Part shown: in pieces, positions 9,528 through 22,976 of the stretch
Layout: the number at the start of each line of letters is the position of its first letter
Position numbering within the stretch: position 1 is the stretch's first letter
Assembly (NCBI RefSeq): GCF_025452195.1
Contig: NZ_CP104971.1
Coordinates: forward strand, 522,769 to 586,768
Source: Phyllobacterium zundukense
GTDB taxonomy: Bacteria; Pseudomonadota; Alphaproteobacteria; Rhizobiales; Rhizobiaceae
DNA: 64,000 nucleotides
Reading direction: 5' to 3'
The notes under the pieces: generated by a model
The model's database searches: none
What the model was told of the DNA's origin: nothing
Seen by the model: only the letters and a program-made list of their open reading frames with translations
Program-made: the position numbers and the translations under genes

Positions 9528-9752
9528 ATGACCGCGACCTATGGAACCACGATTGTACCGGCAGATTTCCCCGAGCTGACTTTGCTCGCGTGGAACCGTG
9601 ACGTTGCGCGCCCCATCCCCGCAGAAGAAGCATTTGAGCTCTATGAACGGAACTGGCGATTTGTCGATGCAGAGCATCTGACGCCGTGTGAAGCCAAGCT
9701 CATCAAAGAACTGACGAATGCTTTCGGGAATGGTGTACTTCTAATTTCCTGA
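9528..9752 (+). CDS. Small protein upstream of an AbiEii-type nucleotidyltransferase, candidate antitoxin partner
   Basis: This 74-residue acidic protein (YGTTIVPADFPELTLLAW near the start) has no signal peptide or membrane segment. It ends 37 bases before the nucleotidyltransferase gene on the same strand, the place of an antitoxin, but is far shorter than the roughly 200-residue AbiEi antitoxins. No domain is recognised. An earlier in-frame GTG is at 9510; ATG 9528 is preferred although no strong ribosome site precedes it. The function as antitoxin or accessory is inferred from position only. Confidence 0.6.
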   Translation: MTATYGTTIVPADFPELTLLAWNRDVARPIPAEEAFELYERNWRFVDAEHLTPCEAKLIKELTNAFGNGVLLIS

Positions 9753-9789
9753 CTTTTCGTTTCGCAAGTGCTCCTGCATAGTGTGGGAT

Positions 9790-10605
9790 ATGCAGTCGAG
9801 ACGGAAAATTGTGATCAAAATCAAACGCAATGAACATCGCGTCATCCTTGAGGCTCTAAGGCTCATGGATCATGAATTTCTTGTCGCCAACGGCTGCTGG
9901 TTTGGTGGGGGGACAGCAATCGTCCTTAAGCTAGGCGAATATCGCCAGTCGCTTGATGTTGATTTTCTTTGCTCCAGTGTGGACGGATACCGGGCACTTC
10001 GCAGTGCAGCGGTGGAACGTGGCGTCCGGGGTTTTTTTCCGGAACCCGTGGAAACGGTGCGGGGTTTCAAGTCTGATCAATACGGCTTGCGGACAGCGCT
10101 TGGCCTGCATGGCCAGATAATTAAGTTTGAAATTATTCGCGAAGCCAGAATTCAGTTGAGAGGACACATGGACGAACAACTGGGGTTGCCCACGCTGGTC
10201 GTGCAGGATCTCTTTGCGGAAAAGCTGCTTGCCAATGCTGACCGGTGCCATGACCGTTCTGTTGCCTACCGCGATGCGATTGATCTTGGCATGCTTGTGA
10301 TCGGGTTTGGCAATATTCCAGACGAGGCGATTGCCAATGGATTGAACGCCTACGGTGAGGACGTTCCGCGCAAGCTCGCATGGGCAGCTTACAAACTTCA
10401 TGGCGTAGACGAATTGCGACACGCAAGTGACGTTCTGCAAATGGAGAGAAACGATACGGTACGAGCTGTCAAAGCGATAACCGCGGAAGTAAAGCGTATT
10501 TGGCCACAAGAGATGCGCAGCCTGATCGGCACAATGAAGGGCGCGGTAAGGATATCGGAAGATTTCGATGACCTCGGCCCCGAGTGGGATCAATACATCG
10601 AGTGA
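9790..10605 (+). CDS. Nucleotidyltransferase of the AbiEii/AbiGii toxin family
   Basis: The 271-residue protein has the nucleotidyltransferase signature: the glycine-rich GGGTAIVLKLGEYRQSLDVD places the paired catalytic aspartates about ten residues after the GGGTA turn, and a helical domain beginning VVQDLFAEKLLANADR follows, as in AbiEii. AbiEii-type toxins are GTP-dependent nucleotidyltransferases that block growth, in phage defence or as type IV toxins. A GTG at 9781 and an ATG at 9790 are possible starts. It interrupts the homogentisate pathway locus between hpd and maiA, suggesting later insertion. Confidence 0.82.
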   Translation: MQSRRKIVIKIKRNEHRVILEALRLMDHEFLVANGCWFGGGTAIVLKLGEYRQSLDVDFLCSSVDGYRALRSAAVERGVRGFFPEPVETVRGFKSDQYGLRTALGLHGQIIKFEIIREARIQLRGHMDEQLGLPTLVVQDLFAEKLLANADRCHDRSVAYRDAIDLGMLVIGFGNIPDEAIANGLNAYGEDVPRKLAWAAYKLHGVDELRHASDVLQMERNDTVRAVKAITAEVKRIWPQEMRSLIGTMKGAVRISEDFDDLGPEWDQYIE

Positions 10606-10632
10606 ACCGTGCCGCGGCGCTTGCTCCCGGGA

Positions 10633-11271
10633 TCAGACCTTCACCTTGTCCGGATGCGCCGCTGCGAAGGCGTCGATAGCCCTGCACCGTTTGACGATTG
10701 CACTTATGCGTTTGAAGCCGCTCGTCTTAACACCCCATCGCTTGGCATTGTAAACTTGGGGAACAAGGCAGAAATCTGCCATGCCAGGCGCGTTGCCCTG
10801 GCAGAATTTCCCCGTATCCGGATGGTCCAGCATGGCCTCGAATGCGGAAAGGCCCTCGGCGATGAACTTGCGCATCCAGGCGATGCGGATCTTGTCGCCA
10901 CCTTCGGTCAAATACAGGATGTGGGCCATCACACCCATGTTGCAGACAGGATGTGTGTCCATGGCTATGGCATAGGAAAGCGCCCTCACCCGCTGCCTTC
11001 CGGCCGGTTCCTGCGGCAGGAAGCCTGCGTCCAGATAGATCTCGTCAAGATATTCGATGATTGCCAATGACTGGGTCATCATCCGCCCATCCATGGCAAG
11101 CGTTGGAACGAGACCTTGCGGGTTACGGCTGAGATTGTCGTCGCCTTTGTGTTCGTCCTTGAGAAGATTGACCGGCACGGTTTCATATTCGAGACCGAGA
11201 CGGTTGAGCGCTATGCGCACCCGATAGCTGGCGGATGAGCGCCAGTAGTCGTAAAGGATGATACCGTTCAT
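10633..11271 (-). CDS. maiA: Maleylacetoacetate isomerase (zeta-class glutathione transferase)
   Basis: The 212-residue protein isomerises maleylacetoacetate to fumarylacetoacetate using glutathione. The active-site signature SSASYRVRIALN is at residues 12-23, in a thioredoxin-fold domain with NPQGLVPTL and QSLAIIEYLDE, followed by the all-helical domain. It is the last gene of the hmgA-fah-maiA operon; its ATG overlaps the TGA of fah (ATGA at 11268-11271). Confidence 0.95.
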   Translation of the reverse strand: MNGIILYDYWRSSASYRVRIALNRLGLEYETVPVNLLKDEHKGDDNLSRNPQGLVPTLAMDGRMMTQSLAIIEYLDEIYLDAGFLPQEPAGRQRVRALSYAIAMDTHPVCNMGVMAHILYLTEGGDKIRIAWMRKFIAEGLSAFEAMLDHPDTGKFCQGNAPGMADFCLVPQVYNAKRWGVKTSGFKRISAIVKRCRAIDAFAAAHPDKVKV

Positions 11272-12287
11272 GCTTCACGCCCGTAATTGATGACCTGCTG
11301 CTCGATGGCGCCGAAGATCGAATGACCATAGGGGTCCTTCATCTCGATCCGCACAAGATCGCCGAAACGCAGGAACGGCGTCTGGGGAGCGCCTTCCCGG
11401 ATGGTCTCGATCATGCGGATCTCCGCTATACAGGAATAGCCCGCCCCATCCTCCTCGACTGGTTTGCCGGGCCCGCCGTCGAGCTTGTTGGAGACCGTGC
11501 CGGAGCCGACGATCGTACCGGCACCAAGCGGCCGCGTCCTGGCGGCATGGGCGATCAGCGTCGGGAAATCGAAGGTCATGTCGATACCGGCATTGGCGCG
11601 GCCGAACGGCCTCCCATTCAGGTTGACATGTAACGGCAGGTGCACCTTACTTCCGTCCCAGGCATCGCCGAGTTCATCGGGGGTCACGGCAACGGGCGAA
11701 AACGCCGATGATGGTTTGGACTGGAAGAAGCCGAAACCTTTCGCGAGTTCCGCCGGGATCAGACCACGCAGACTGACATCATTGACCAGCATGACAAGAC
11801 GGATTGTATCACGTGCCTCGTCGACACTTGCACCCATTAGCACGTCATCGACAACAACGGCGACCTCCCCTTCCATGTCGATCCCATAGGCCTCGTCCGC
11901 CATGCGGATCGGTTCGCGTGGCCCGAGGAAACCGTCGGAACCACCCTGGTAGATCAGAGGATCGGTCCAGAAGCTCTGTGGCATCTCGGCGCCACGTGCC
12001 CTGCGAACCAGTTCGACATGATTGACATAGGCGGAGCCGTCCGCCCACTGATAGGCGCGTGGCAATGGCGCCATTGCCTCATGTTCGTGGAAGCGGCCGG
12101 TGGGGACCGCACCAAGCTCGAGACTTTTGCCAAGCGCTTCCAGATGCGGTGCTATACGCGCCCAATCGTCGAGCGCCGATTGCAGGGTCGGCGCGAGAAA
12201 CGAAGCGTCGGTAAAGCGGGTCAGATCCTTGGAGACAAGAACGAGCTTGCCGTCGCGGGTACCGTTGTCCAGGGAGGCTAGCTTCAT
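11268..12287 (-). CDS. Fumarylacetoacetate hydrolase family protein
   Basis: The 339-residue enzyme is expected to split fumarylacetoacetate to fumarate and acetoacetate, ending tyrosine degradation. The metal-binding region is visible as [15 protein letters not shown] (the conserved E-x-E), with a later catalytic core containing [11 protein letters not shown] and [20 protein letters not shown]. The open frame extends to 12359, but ATG 12287 is chosen because it overlaps the hmgA stop in ATGA. It belongs to the short bacterial FahA-like group. Confidence 0.93.
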   Translation of the reverse strand: MKLASLDNGTRDGKLVLVSKDLTRFTDASFLAPTLQSALDDWARIAPHLEALGKSLELGAVPTGRFHEHEAMAPLPRAYQWADGSAYVNHVELVRRARGAEMPQSFWTDPLIYQGGSDGFLGPREPIRMADEAYGIDMEGEVAVVVDDVLMGASVDEARDTIRLVMLVNDVSLRGLIPAELAKGFGFFQSKPSSAFSPVAVTPDELGDAWDGSKVHLPLHVNLNGRPFGRANAGIDMTFDFPTLIAHAARTRPLGAGTIVGSGTVSNKLDGGPGKPVEEDGAGYSCIAEIRMIETIREGAPQTPFLRFGDLVRIEMKDPYGHSIFGAIEQQVINYGREA

Positions 12288-13618
12288 TTGTTTTTGTTCT
12301 CCTCTGACCAGTCGCCCTCGGGCGTTCCGTTGAACCGCTTCTTCAGGTCTTTCCAGCAATCCGCGTAATTGTCCTGCAGCGATACGAGTTCTGCGGCAAA
12401 ACGGGTCAGATGTTGCGGGAAACGCGTCTCGAACATGAACGCCAGAGTGTTCTCAAGGCGTTGCGGCTTGAGTTCCACCGTCGAGGCCTTGTTGAAACCC
12501 ATCGCGTCGGGACCATGTGCCAGCATCATATTGTGCAGGCTCATGCCGCCCGGCACGAACCCCTCCTCCTTGGCGTCGTACTGACCATATACCAGACCCA
12601 TGAATTCGGACATGATGTTGCGATGGTACCAGGGCGGGCGGAAACTGTGTTCTGCCACCAGCCAGCGCGGCGGGAAAATCACGAAATCGACGTTGGCCGT
12701 GCCCTCTTCGCCGGAGGGAGCGGTCAGCACGGTGAAGATCGACGGGTCCGGGTGATCGAACAGGATAGCGCCGACAGGTGAGAAGGTGCGCAGATCGTAT
12801 TTGTAAGGCGCATAATTGCCGTGCCACGCAACGACGTCGAGAGGCGAATGATCGAGCGTCGTTTGATAGAACTTGCCGCACCATTTCACATGCAGCCGGC
12901 AAGGAATTTCCTTTTCTTCGAAGGCCGCAACAGGTGTTTTGAAATCGCGCGGATTGGCCAGGCAGTTGGCGCCGATCGGGCCGCGATCCGGCAACGAGAA
13001 TTTCGCGCCGTAATTCTCGCAGATATAGCCTCGCGCCTCACCATCAAGGGCCGCAATCTTGAACATCATGCCGCGCGGGATGACGCAGATCTCCGAAGGT
13101 TCGATCTCGATGATGCCCATTTCGGTGAAGATACGGAGCCTTCCCTTTTCCGGTACCAAAAGCATTTCGCCATCGGCATCGAAGAAATAGTCGTCTTCCA
13201 TATCGCGGTTGAATGCATAGACATGCGCCGCCATGCCTGCCTGGCCATGGACATCGCCGGCCGTGGTCATGGTGCGGATGCCATCGATGAAACTCGTTGG
13301 TTGCTGCGGCATCGGTGTCGGATTCCAGCGCAGCTGGCCGATTGGCAATTCATGATCATCAAGGTTAGGCGCGGTCTTCCAATGTTCGCGCTTCGATGGT
13401 GTGAACCGGCCGCTGTGCTTGACCGAAGGCCGGATACGATAGAGCCAGGAACGTTCATTGATGCCGCGCGGCGCGGTAAAGGGAGAGCCGGACAGTTGCT
13501 CGGCATAGAGCCCATAGGCGCAACGCTGCGGTGAGTTCTGCCCCTGCGGCAGAGCGCCAGGCAGGGACTCTGTCTCGAAATCATTGCCGAAGCCGGGCAT
13601 GTAGTTGACAGCCGCCAT
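12284..13618 (-). CDS. hmgA: Homogentisate 1,2-dioxygenase
   Basis: The 444-residue protein opens the homogentisate ring to maleylacetoacetate. Length and landmarks match the family: the N-terminal [19 protein letters not shown], and the iron-site region near the C-terminal third, [20 protein letters not shown], with histidine and glutamate ligands. It is the first gene of a three-gene leftward operon with overlapping stops and starts. A divergent MarR regulator gene lies 82 bp away, and the gap holds a candidate operator. Confidence 0.97.
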   Translation of the reverse strand: MAAVNYMPGFGNDFETESLPGALPQGQNSPQRCAYGLYAEQLSGSPFTAPRGINERSWLYRIRPSVKHSGRFTPSKREHWKTAPNLDDHELPIGQLRWNPTPMPQQPTSFIDGIRTMTTAGDVHGQAGMAAHVYAFNRDMEDDYFFDADGEMLLVPEKGRLRIFTEMGIIEIEPSEICVIPRGMMFKIAALDGEARGYICENYGAKFSLPDRGPIGANCLANPRDFKTPVAAFEEKEIPCRLHVKWCGKFYQTTLDHSPLDVVAWHGNYAPYKYDLRTFSPVGAILFDHPDPSIFTVLTAPSGEEGTANVDFVIFPPRWLVAEHSFRPPWYHRNIMSEFMGLVYGQYDAKEEGFVPGGMSLHNMMLAHGPDAMGFNKASTVELKPQRLENTLAFMFETRFPQHLTRFAAELVSLQDNYADCWKDLKKRFNGTPEGDWSEENKNK

Positions 13619-13638
13619 GACGATACCTCCTCTGAATT

Positions 13639-13671
13639 TAGTTGCAATTGTGACGATCTATTTTGTAACTA
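13639..13671. promoter_or_regulatory. Inverted repeat between hmgA and its MarR regulator, candidate operator
   Basis: TAGTTGCAA (13639-13647) and TTGTAACTA (13663-13671) are inverted with one mismatch and a 15-bp spacer. They lie 21-53 bp upstream of the hmgA start and 30-62 bp upstream of the marR start, where a MarR dimer could repress both promoters. TAGTTnCAA-type arms are common for MarR regulators of aromatic catabolism; the assignment is inference. Confidence 0.55.
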
Positions 13672-13700
13672 TCAACTTGAAACAGGATTCTTTTACGCCG

Positions 13701-14153
13701 ATGACAGCCGAGACAACACAGCCGCTGATATTGGAAAATTTCCTTCCCTACCGGCTGAACAAGGCGGCGGAGGCCGTCAGCCAGCGCTTTGCCAGCATCT
13801 ATCGCGAGCGATACGGGTTGACGCGGCCTGAATGGCGCACCTTGGCGACGCTTGGCCAGTTCGGTATTTTGACGGCCACTGCAATCGGTGCGCATTCCTC
13901 CATGCACAAGACGAAGGTCTCGAGGGCGGTGTTCGCGCTGGAAAAGCGCCGATGGCTAAGTCGCAAGCGTGATGACATCGACCGGCGCATCGAGAACCTG
14001 GAACTCACGCCCGCAGGGCACAAGGCCTATAATGAACTTGCCAAGGTCGCGCATCAGTTTGAGACCGACCTGCTTTCGGCTCTCGGGAAACTGGGCGAGA
14101 ATGAGTTGAAAGCCGGACTGGCTGCGCTGGAGAAGTACTATAATCAGGCGTGA
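13701..14153 (+). CDS. MarR family regulator, probable repressor of the homogentisate operon
   Basis: The 150-residue winged-helix protein has a MarR core: LTRPEWRTLATLGQFG (recognition domain), HKTKVSRAVFALEKRRWLSRKRD with the basic wing, and a C-terminal dimerisation helix. ATG 13701 is preferred over an upstream in-frame ATG at 13605 because the family starts just before ILENFLPYRLNKAAEAVS. Divergent placement next to hmgA implies control of homogentisate degradation with a pathway intermediate as ligand. Confidence 0.9.
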   Translation: MTAETTQPLILENFLPYRLNKAAEAVSQRFASIYRERYGLTRPEWRTLATLGQFGILTATAIGAHSSMHKTKVSRAVFALEKRRWLSRKRDDIDRRIENLELTPAGHKAYNELAKVAHQFETDLLSALGKLGENELKAGLAALEKYYNQA

Positions 14154-14162
14154 CCTTGTGGG

Positions 14163-14200
14163 TTGACTATTTCTGACAGAATATATATCTTGGTATATAT
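14163..14200 (+). promoter_or_regulatory. Probable vapBC promoter and operator
   Basis: A TTGACT hexamer at 14163-14168 is followed after 17 bases by TATCTT (14186-14191). The -10 region lies within the AT-rich dyad ATATATATCTTGGTATATAT (14181-14200), just upstream of the AGGGAGG ribosome site and vapB. VapBC complexes usually autorepress through such dyads. Confidence 0.45.
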
Positions 14201-14219
14201 CAAGGGAGGGATCCTGTTC

Positions 14220-14480
14220 ATGACCCAGACGGCAAAGATTTTTACGAATGGGCGCAGTCAAGCAGTGCGCCTTCCTGCAGCCTATCGGTTCGACAGCAGC
14301 GAGGTATTTATTCGCCGTGATGAAGTTACGGGTGATGTCATCCTGTCGAGCAAACCTGATAACTGGGATGGATTTCTCGCAGCACTTAGAGAAGGAGATG
14401 TACCTGCCGATTTCCTTAGCAGGGAAGAGCGCAATCTTTCCGGCAGCGATACAGATCCATTTGAGGGTTGGGAGGAGTGA
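14220..14480 (+). CDS. vapB: VapB family antitoxin
   Basis: The 86-residue protein has an N-terminal AbrB/SpoVT swapped-hairpin domain (TAKIFTNGRSQAVRLPAAYRF), the DNA-binding part of VapB-type antitoxins, and a C-terminal acidic tail ([21 protein letters not shown]) that would wrap the toxin. ATG 14220 follows AGGGAGG at a good distance. Its TGA overlaps the vapC start. Confidence 0.9.
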   Translation: MTQTAKIFTNGRSQAVRLPAAYRFDSSEVFIRRDEVTGDVILSSKPDNWDGFLAALREGDVPADFLSREERNLSGSDTDPFEGWEE

Positions 14481-14884
14481 GCTCACTTTTCATGCTCGAT
14501 ACCAACGCTGTCAGCCTAGCAATCAAGGGAAATGCCGCCACTGTCAAACGCATGGTCGATATCCCAATGGCATCAATATGCATCTCTGTTGTCACCGAGG
14601 CAGAGCTGCTTTTCGGGCTTGCGAAGCGACCTGCAGCTACAAAGCTCTCCAGTCGAATTCACGAGTTTCTAAAGCGTGTGAATAGCCTGCCGCTCGACAG
14701 CACCGTAGCTGCCCGCTATGGACCATTGCGCGCACAGCTGGAGCAGCGCGGAAGGGCGATCATAGGGCTAGACTTGTTGATTGCTGCTCACGCAATCGCT
14801 GCAAATGCGATTTTGGTGTCAAATGATGCAGCGTTCCGCCATGTCGAAGGTCTCCAAGTGGAGGACTGGTCGAAAGATCCCTAA
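14477..14884 (+). CDS. vapC: VapC family PIN-domain ribonuclease toxin
   Basis: The 135-residue PIN nuclease has the acidic catalytic residues in [10 protein letters not shown] (D near residue 7), TEAELLFGL and [12 protein letters not shown], ending [19 protein letters not shown]. It resembles the FitB/VapC group that cleaves tRNA or rRNA. The start may be GTG 14477, overlapping the vapB stop in GTGA, or ATG 14492; a GGAGGA lies at 14471-14476, too close for the first and far for the second. Its stop overlaps that of the convergent ABC permease gene by four bases. Confidence 0.9.
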   Translation: MSSLFMLDTNAVSLAIKGNAATVKRMVDIPMASICISVVTEAELLFGLAKRPAATKLSSRIHEFLKRVNSLPLDSTVAARYGPLRAQLEQRGRAIIGLDLLIAAHAIAANAILVSNDAAFRHVEGLQVEDWSKDP

Positions 14885-15642
14885 CTCTTCAATCTGTATC
14901 CCGTCGTGAAGATCCAGCGCAGGATCAGAATGCAGGCGATGAGGAACAGCGCTGTCATGGCAAGGCTGGTGCCGATGTGCACGTCCGACAGGCCAAAGAA
15001 GCTCCAGCGGAAACCGCTGATCAGGTACACAACCGGGTTGAACAGCGTCACTTTCTGCCAGAAAGGCGGCAGCATGTCGATGGAGTAAAAACTGCCTCCG
15101 AGGAAGGTTAGCGGCGTGATGATCATCAGCGGGACGAGCTGCAGCTTTTCGAAGCCGTCGGCCCAGATGCCGATGATGAAGCCGAACATGCTGAATGTAA
15201 CTGCAGTCAGCACCAGGAATAGCAGCATGACGAAGGGATGTTCAATCCGCAACGGTACGAACAAGGCGGCCGTGGCCAGAATGATGACCCCGAGAATGAT
15301 GGATTTGGTCGCTGCGGCGCCGACATAGGCGATGACGATCTCCAGATAGGACACGGGTGCCGACAAGAGCTCGTAGATCGTTCCGACGAACTTCGGAAAA
15401 TAGATGCCGAAGGAAGCGTTCGAGATGCTCTGCGTCAACAGCGACAGCATGATCAGACCGGGCACGATGAACGCGCCATAGCTGACCCCGCTGATTTCAG
15501 GAATACGTCCGCCGATGGCCGAACCAAAGACGACGAAATACAGGCTCGTCGAAACGACAGGCGAGATGACGCTCTGCATGATCGTGCGCCATGTGCGGTG
15601 CATCTCGAACAGGTAGATCGCCTTGATGGCATAGAGGTTCAT
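14881..15642 (-). CDS. ABC-2 type transporter permease
   Basis: The 253-residue integral membrane protein has six predicted segments and the ABC-2 signature region ([19 protein letters not shown], then [16 protein letters not shown]), as in the drug/polysaccharide exporters of the YadH/NodJ type. With the neighbouring ATPase it would form a half-transporter exporting an unknown lipid or drug. Its ATG overlaps the ATPase stop in ATGA (15639-15642). No substrate can be read from sequence; the YadGH-like pairing in enterobacteria is also uncharacterised. Confidence 0.92.
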   Translation of the reverse strand: MNLYAIKAIYLFEMHRTWRTIMQSVISPVVSTSLYFVVFGSAIGGRIPEISGVSYGAFIVPGLIMLSLLTQSISNASFGIYFPKFVGTIYELLSAPVSYLEIVIAYVGAAATKSIILGVIILATAALFVPLRIEHPFVMLLFLVLTAVTFSMFGFIIGIWADGFEKLQLVPLMIITPLTFLGGSFYSIDMLPPFWQKVTLFNPVVYLISGFRWSFFGLSDVHIGTSLAMTALFLIACILILRWIFTTGYRLKS

Positions 15643-16565
15643 TTGCGTTCCCTCACGAGATTCACGAAGATTTCTTCCAATGAACTTTCGCGCGTCTGGA
15701 TATCCTTGAAACGGACGCCGGCCTTGTCGAGGTCTTTCAGCAAAGCCGTAATCCCGGTGCGGTCCTTCTGCGTGTCATAGTGATAAATGAGTTCGCAGCC
15801 GTCGGACGAAAGCTCAAGCTCGTATTGGGCCAACGCCTCCGGTACCTTGTCACGTTTTTCCTGAAGAAACAGCCGCAATTGCTTCCTGCCGAGCGAGCGC
15901 ATCAGTTCAGCCTTCTCCTCGACCAAAATGATTTCGCCATGGCTGATGACGCCGATGCGATCGGCCATCTGCTGGGCTTCCTCGATATAATGCGTCGTCA
16001 GGATGATGGTGACGCCGGATTCGCGCAGTGCCCGGACGACATTCCACATGTCGCGCCGGAGCTCTACGTCGACCCCGGCCGTAGGCTCATCGAGAAACAG
16101 GATCTCCGGTTCGTGCGACAAAGCTTTCGCGATCATCACCCGGCGTTTCATGCCGCCGGAAAGCGTCATGAGCTTTGAATCCTTCTTGTCCCACAGCGAC
16201 AGTTCTTTCAGGATCTTTTCGATATGCGCCGGCTTGGCCGGCTTGCCGAAGAGACCGCGACTGAAACTGACTGTATTCCAGACCGTCTCGAAGGCATCTG
16301 TCGTCAGTTCCTGGGGCACAAGGCCGATCTTGCTACGGGCAGCGCGATATTCCTTGATGATATCGTGGCCGTCGGCGAGGATCGTTCCCGATGTCGGATT
16401 GACGATGCCGCAAATTGTCGAGATCAGTGTGGTCTTGCCCGCGCCGTTTGGACCGAGCAGCGCGAATATCTCGCCATGTCGAATGTCGAGATTGATGTTC
16501 TTCAGCGCTTCGAAACCGGTTGAGTAGGTTTTGTAAAGGCTGGAGACAGAGATAGCTGAGGACAT
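15639..16565 (-). CDS. ABC transporter ATP-binding protein of the ABC-2 exporter
   Basis: The 308-residue ATPase has Walker [10 protein letters not shown], signature LSGGMKRR, Walker [15 protein letters not shown] and switch histidine in [10 protein letters not shown], and a C-terminal 70-residue extension ending [13 protein letters not shown], usual in the CcmA/NodI-like export group. The open frame runs to 16745, but ATG 16565 ([14 protein letters not shown]) is the sensible start. It drives the permease encoded immediately downstream. Confidence 0.93.
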   Translation of the reverse strand: MSSAISVSSLYKTYSTGFEALKNINLDIRHGEIFALLGPNGAGKTTLISTICGIVNPTSGTILADGHDIIKEYRAARSKIGLVPQELTTDAFETVWNTVSFSRGLFGKPAKPAHIEKILKELSLWDKKDSKLMTLSGGMKRRVMIAKALSHEPEILFLDEPTAGVDVELRRDMWNVVRALRESGVTIILTTHYIEEAQQMADRIGVISHGEIILVEEKAELMRSLGRKQLRLFLQEKRDKVPEALAQYELELSSDGCELIYHYDTQKDRTGITALLKDLDKAGVRFKDIQTRESSLEEIFVNLVRERK

Positions 16566-16731
16566 GAATTTACCTGGAAAGGAATTTCGGTCTGGACGTA
16601 TCTGGCGGAACAAATCTGAGGCGCAGGCGCGCCCGTGAGAATGGTGTTCCTTATATGGGGTTGGATATCGTTTTACAAACCGGCATTCCTGACAATTTAC
16701 GTCAGCAGCGTTGCCGAAGGAGAACTGGCAA

Positions 16732-16757
16732 AAAAGCCCGGCCATTGCCGGGCTTTT
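16732..16757 (-). terminator. Rho-independent terminator of the Fsr-type gene
   Basis: AAAAGCCCGGC (16732-16742) pairs perfectly with GCCGGGCTTTT (16747-16757) around a 4-base loop CATT. On the minus strand a run of T residues follows, just beyond the stop of the MFS gene at 16763. The hairpin is nearly symmetrical and could also work in the other direction. Confidence 0.88.
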
Positions 16758-16762
16758 GTTGT

Positions 16763-17983
16763 TCAGGCCGTGGCCGGTTCGCCCCGTACTTCCCGCATAC
16801 TTGGCAGGAAGACCGTCAGCAATCCAAGGAATGGCAGGTAGGAACAGATCATATAGACATAGTCGATGCCCTTGGCATCGGCGACGAAGCCGAGCACCGC
16901 AGCGGCAATACCGGCCATGCCAAAGGCGAAGCCGAAGAAGATACCGGCTATCATGCCGACCCGGCCGGGTACCAGCTCCTGGGCAAAAACCACAATCGCA
17001 GGAAAGGCGGACGAGAGGATGAAGCCGATGAAGACCGTGAGCACACCTGTCCAGAGCAGATTGGCGTAGGGCATCATTAACGTGAATGGCAGGACGCCAA
17101 GGATCGAGAACCAGATGACGGCCTTGGTGCCGATCTTGTCGCCGATCGGGCCGCCGAGAATAGTCCCGACAGCAGCGGCACCGAGGAACAGGAACAGCAT
17201 CATCTGCGATTGCTGCACGGAAATACCGAACTTGTGGATGACGTAGAACGTGTAATAGCTGGAAATACTGGCAAGGTAGATGTTCTTCGTGAAGACAAGC
17301 AGCGTCAGGATCAGCAGCGATGTAATGACCTTTTTGCGCGGCAGCTTCAGGACCCTGCTGGCGGCCGGTTTGTTCGCATTGGCGATGCGATAGCGCTGGT
17401 ACCAGCTGCCGACCTGATAAAGGATGATCATGCCGATCAGAGCGGCAGCGGAGAACCAGGCAATGCTTTGCTGGCCGCGCGGCAGCACGATGAAGGCCGC
17501 GAGCAAAGGCCCGAGCGCCGTGCCGAAATTGCCGCCGACCTGAAAGAACGACTGCGCCAGACCATGGCGCCCGCCCGAGGCGAGACGGGCCACACGCGAG
17601 GCTTCCGGGTGGAAGATCGACGAACCGATACCGATGAAAGCGGCGCCGGCGAGCAACATGACATAATGCGTGGCGATGGAAAGCAAGCCGAGCCCGACCA
17701 GCGAAAAAGCCATGCCGACGGGCAGCGAATAGGGCATCGGGCGCTTGTCGGTATAAGTGCCGACGACCGGCTGCAGCAACGAGGCCGTGACCTGGAATGT
17801 CAGCGTCAAGAAACCGATCTGCTTGAAATTGAGGCCATAGTTCTCCTTGAGCATCGGATAGATAGCTGCAAGCAGCGACTGCATCATGTCATTGAGAAAA
17901 TGGCAGAAGCTGACTGCGAAAATGATGGCGAAGACAGTTGTTTCAGCAGAAGTCCGCTGAGCAGGCAAGGCAGTATCGGTCAT
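16763..17983 (-). CDS. fsr: MFS exporter of the fosmidomycin resistance (Fsr) type
   Basis: The 406-residue inner-membrane protein has twelve predicted segments and the Fsr-family features: [26 protein letters not shown] at the start of the first helices (quoted in part as [18 protein letters not shown]), [32 protein letters not shown] in the N-terminal half ([11 protein letters not shown] is diagnostic), and [10 protein letters not shown]. The family exports fosmidomycin and related toxic compounds by proton antiport. The reading frame is open to 18352, but ATG 17983 ([10 protein letters not shown]) fits. It has its own terminator and is divergent from an AraC regulator that probably controls it. 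Confidence 0.9.
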   Translation of the reverse strand: MTDTALPAQRTSAETTVFAIIFAVSFCHFLNDMMQSLLAAIYPMLKENYGLNFKQIGFLTLTFQVTASLLQPVVGTYTDKRPMPYSLPVGMAFSLVGLGLLSIATHYVMLLAGAAFIGIGSSIFHPEASRVARLASGGRHGLAQSFFQVGGNFGTALGPLLAAFIVLPRGQQSIAWFSAAALIGMIILYQVGSWYQRYRIANANKPAASRVLKLPRKKVITSLLILTLLVFTKNIYLASISSYYTFYVIHKFGISVQQSQMMLFLFLGAAAVGTILGGPIGDKIGTKAVIWFSILGVLPFTLMMPYANLLWTGVLTVFIGFILSSAFPAIVVFAQELVPGRVGMIAGIFFGFAFGMAGIAAAVLGFVADAKGIDYVYMICSYLPFLGLLTVFLPSMREVRGEPATA

Positions 17984-18112
17984 GGTATGCGTCCATCGTA
18001 GAAAGAGGGTGTCCCGCCCCAAGCGGTCACCCCTCTTTCGCATCTGATATACCTGTTGCACGCATCCTGCTTTCGTGGTTTGGTCCAGTTCTTTCGAGTG
18101 TGGGCCAAAACA

Positions 18113-18924
18113 ATGCGCTATCAGACATTTGCTGCCCGGAACGCTGCGGGCCTGCGGCTTGAGGAGCTGCATAAGGTGCGGCTCAACTGGCTTGAGCAAG
18201 CCGAAGGCGACGTTTTTGCGTTGGCGACGGTTTATCCGTCGGGATTCCACATTCCCGACCATCATCACAGCCAATCGCAACTCCTGCACGCCATCAGCGG
18301 CGTTGCCATGGTCACGACCAAGTTTGGCCGCTGGATGGTTCCGCCACATCATGCCCTATGGCTGCCTGCAGGGACGGAACATGCGGTGGATATGCTGGGC
18401 GATGTCTCGATGCATTCAATCTATGTGCGGCCGGACGCGGTGGCGGGCTTGAAACGGCATTTGCACGTGGTGGGGCTGACGCCCCTGATGGACAATCTGA
18501 TCCGCGAGGCGGTGGCGGCGCCTGCCGACGTGCACGCCGATCCACGGACGACATTTGTCATGGGATTGCTGCTGCATGAAATCCCCAACCTTCCGGAACG
18601 GCCACTCGGCCTGCCATTCCCGGAGGACCGGCGGCTGGCGGCACTGTGCCGCGGGTTCCTCGAGAACCCCTCGCCTCACACAGATATCGACGATTGGGCG
18701 GATCGGCTCGGAATGAGCCGGCGTACTTTCACGCGGACATTTCGGCGCGAAACCGGACTCAGCCTTTCAACGTGGCGCCAGCAGGCGTGCCTGTTGTCAG
18801 CGCTGCCCCGCCTGACAAAGGGTGAGCCGGTGACCAGTGTCGCACTCGACCTCGGCTATAACAGCGTGCCGGCTTTCACTACCATGTTCAAACGCATGCT
18901 CGGCGCCCCGCCCCGGCATTACCT

Positions 18925-18940
<16 letters not shown>
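18113..18940 (+). CDS. AraC family regulator with cupin domain, divergent from fsr
   Basis: The 275-residue protein has an N-terminal cupin sensing domain ([33 protein letters not shown]) and a C-terminal pair of helix-turn-helix motifs ([40 protein letters not shown]). This is the layout of the NimR-type AraC regulators, which control adjacent MFS efflux genes. The 129-bp gap to fsr is the only available promoter region for both. Its last 16 bases overlap the end of metH on the other strand. Confidence 0.92.
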
Positions 18941-22701
<3,761 letters not shown>

Positions 22702-22753
22702 AACTTGGCACGCCTCATGATCCACGATCCGGATGAGGTGTATTGATATTCAC

Positions 22754-22859
22754 GCTATGACGTCCTGCAAACGGCGGTTTTCTGCGCTCCGGTGCTCACG
22801 TACCAAAATGTACGCTGCGCTCCGGTGCTCGAAAACCACCATTTTCGGAGCGTCATAGC
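22754..22859. repeat. 106-bp imperfect palindromic repeat in the metH leader
   Basis: The outer arms pair (GCTATGACG at 22754-22762 with CGTCATAGC at 22851-22859), then GGCGGTTTTC near 22773 with GAAAACCACC near 22831. The inside holds two direct copies of CTGCGCTCCGGTGCTC (22782-22797 and 22815-22830) around a small CGTAC/GTACG hairpin. Length and structure recall the ~105-bp palindromic Bru-RS elements described in Brucella; identity to them is not checked. It lies between the metH operator and the metH start, so it would be transcribed into the leader as a long hairpin. Confidence 0.65.
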
Positions 22860-22892
22860 AAAAATCTCAAATACACCCGAGGTGTGAGGGTC

Positions 22893-22912
22893 ACATAAAG
22901 ATATCTTTATGT
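22893..22912. promoter_or_regulatory. Perfect 20-bp palindrome upstream of metH, SahR-type operator
   Basis: ACATAAAGATATCTTTATGT is perfectly self-complementary over 20 bases. ATAAAGATATCTTTAT-type palindromes upstream of metH, ahcY and metK are the binding sites of SahR, the ArsR-family S-adenosylhomocysteine-responsive repressor of proteobacteria. Its distance from the metH start (about 190 bp) is stretched by the palindromic repeat between them. Confidence 0.75.
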
Positions 22913-22976
22913 CAACAAGTCAATTCTGTTGGCGGCATGATATGTCGCAGTTGTGGTGGTTCGTCGGCCTTGTAAA

